Positions 31,705 through 32,023 of a stretch of 32,023 bases of DNA are shown piece after piece. How positions within the stretch are numbered: position 1 is the first letter of the stretch; each line of letters starts with the position of its first letter. This DNA comes from Rhodocyclaceae bacterium (GTDB lineage Bacteria; Pseudomonadota; Gammaproteobacteria; Burkholderiales; Rhodocyclaceae), in NCBI GenBank assembly GCA_020445745.1, contig JAGRGB010000039.1:1-32023 (forward strand). The letters run 5' to 3'. The translations under genes were made by a program, and so were the position numbers. The notes beneath the pieces are model-generated. The model ran no database searches, was not told the DNA's origin, and saw nothing but the letters and a program-made list of their open reading frames with translations.

Positions 31705-32023
31705 CCGATCGGGACGAATTGTGCGGCCCCGGGTTGCAGCAGGGAGCGAATTGGGGCCGGATCGACGGAAGTTGCGCGATCGGCGCCATCAGAAGTCGGG
31801 AGCCGGCCGAAGACCTGTAGTCGGCTAAAGCCGCGAACCCGGGAACTGCTCGATATCGTTACCGACCGGCTGGAGATTGGCACGCGCGGCAACTTGTCGG
31901 CCAATCCGGCTGTTGGCGGTCTAGCGCGAAAGCTGACGTTGAGATGGACCTTGCACCGGTAAGCTGTCGTTCGCCCGCTCACACCGTTTCTCGCGGAGGA
32001 CAGGCAGCATTCCGAGCGCTCCG
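31705..32023. other. Gene-free end of window with inverted repeats
   Basis: No coding region was recognised; the open frames here are short or antisense to the PEP-CTERM gene. Shortly after that gene's stop, CGGCCCC (31724-31730) and GGGGCCG (31753-31759) form a perfect 7-base inverted repeat with a 22-base loop, flanked by CGATC and GATCG, which could act as its terminator. A second small hairpin, CGGCT-AA-AGCCG, lies at 31822-31833. Confidence 0.4.

Noticed and set aside
31878-31893. TGGCAC-like sequence as a sigma-54 promoter, of interest because PEP-CTERM systems often use sigma-54
   Set aside because: The -12 GC is two bases too close to the -24 GG, and no gene follows within the window.
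31419-31982. 187-codon minus-strand frame at the end of the window
   Set aside because: Half of it is antisense to the PEP-CTERM gene and it has no recognisable features.

Overview
The window is a GC-rich chromosomal segment, most likely from a betaproteobacterium and perhaps from the Rhodocyclales (Azoarcus/Thauera/Zoogloea relatives). The evidence is the isc operon order iscU-iscA-hscB-hscA-fdx-iscX, the block smc-zipA-ligA (Smc together with ZipA is usual in betaproteobacteria, whereas enterobacteria use MukB), the succinylase lysine pathway (dapC, dapD, dapE), a type IV pilus retraction ATPase (pilU) and a PEP-CTERM protein. The class assignment is fairly firm. The order is inference and the genus cannot be named from this sequence alone. 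No tRNA, rRNA, CRISPR array, transposase, integrase or phage gene was seen.

Layout. 1-3561 (+): the distal part of the Fe-S cluster assembly operon; iscU is cut by the window edge. 3581-6200 (-): dapE-prmB with an overlapping stop/start, then a single-domain response regulator gene, convergent with iscX. 6283-8878 (-): a two-gene unit encoding a GNAT/C39-peptidase fusion and a RimK-like ATP-grasp ligase. 8988-12998 (-): aceE-aceF, the E1 and E2 of pyruvate dehydrogenase, divergent from an Lrp/AsnC regulator gene at 13132-13620 (+), with a perfect palindrome between them. 13725-16969 (-): dapC-dapD-pilU. 17095-24701 (+): smc-zipA-ligA-galU, with zipA and ligA overlapping. 24754-26221 (-): a tightly overlapping operon of a polytopic membrane protein, a VOC/glyoxalase-fold protein and an SRPBCC protein, divergent from an XRE/MmyB-type regulator gene at 26349-27170 (+), again with a perfect palindrome between them.

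27171-32023 is different in character. It has long gene-poor gaps, clustered hairpins, a DUF3592 membrane protein gene and, about 1.7 kb away, a decayed partial copy of that gene's 5' end and upstream DNA. Between the two copies lies a lower-GC gene for a secreted beta-helix protein. Beyond them are a small secreted protein of unknown function and a PEP-CTERM protein. This looks like accessory DNA attached to a conserved core.

How the genes work together: most are housekeeping (Fe-S assembly, lysine/peptidoglycan precursor synthesis, central carbon entry, chromosome organisation, division, DNA ligation, UDP-glucose supply). The parts most likely to hold undescribed biology are (i) the ATP-grasp ligase plus GNAT/C39 pair, predicted to build or edit a peptide-like modification; (ii) the XRE/MmyB regulator with its divergent three-gene operon, whose membrane protein carries histidines in its helices like a haem-b protein; and (iii) the duplicated, decaying segment flanking the beta-helix gene.
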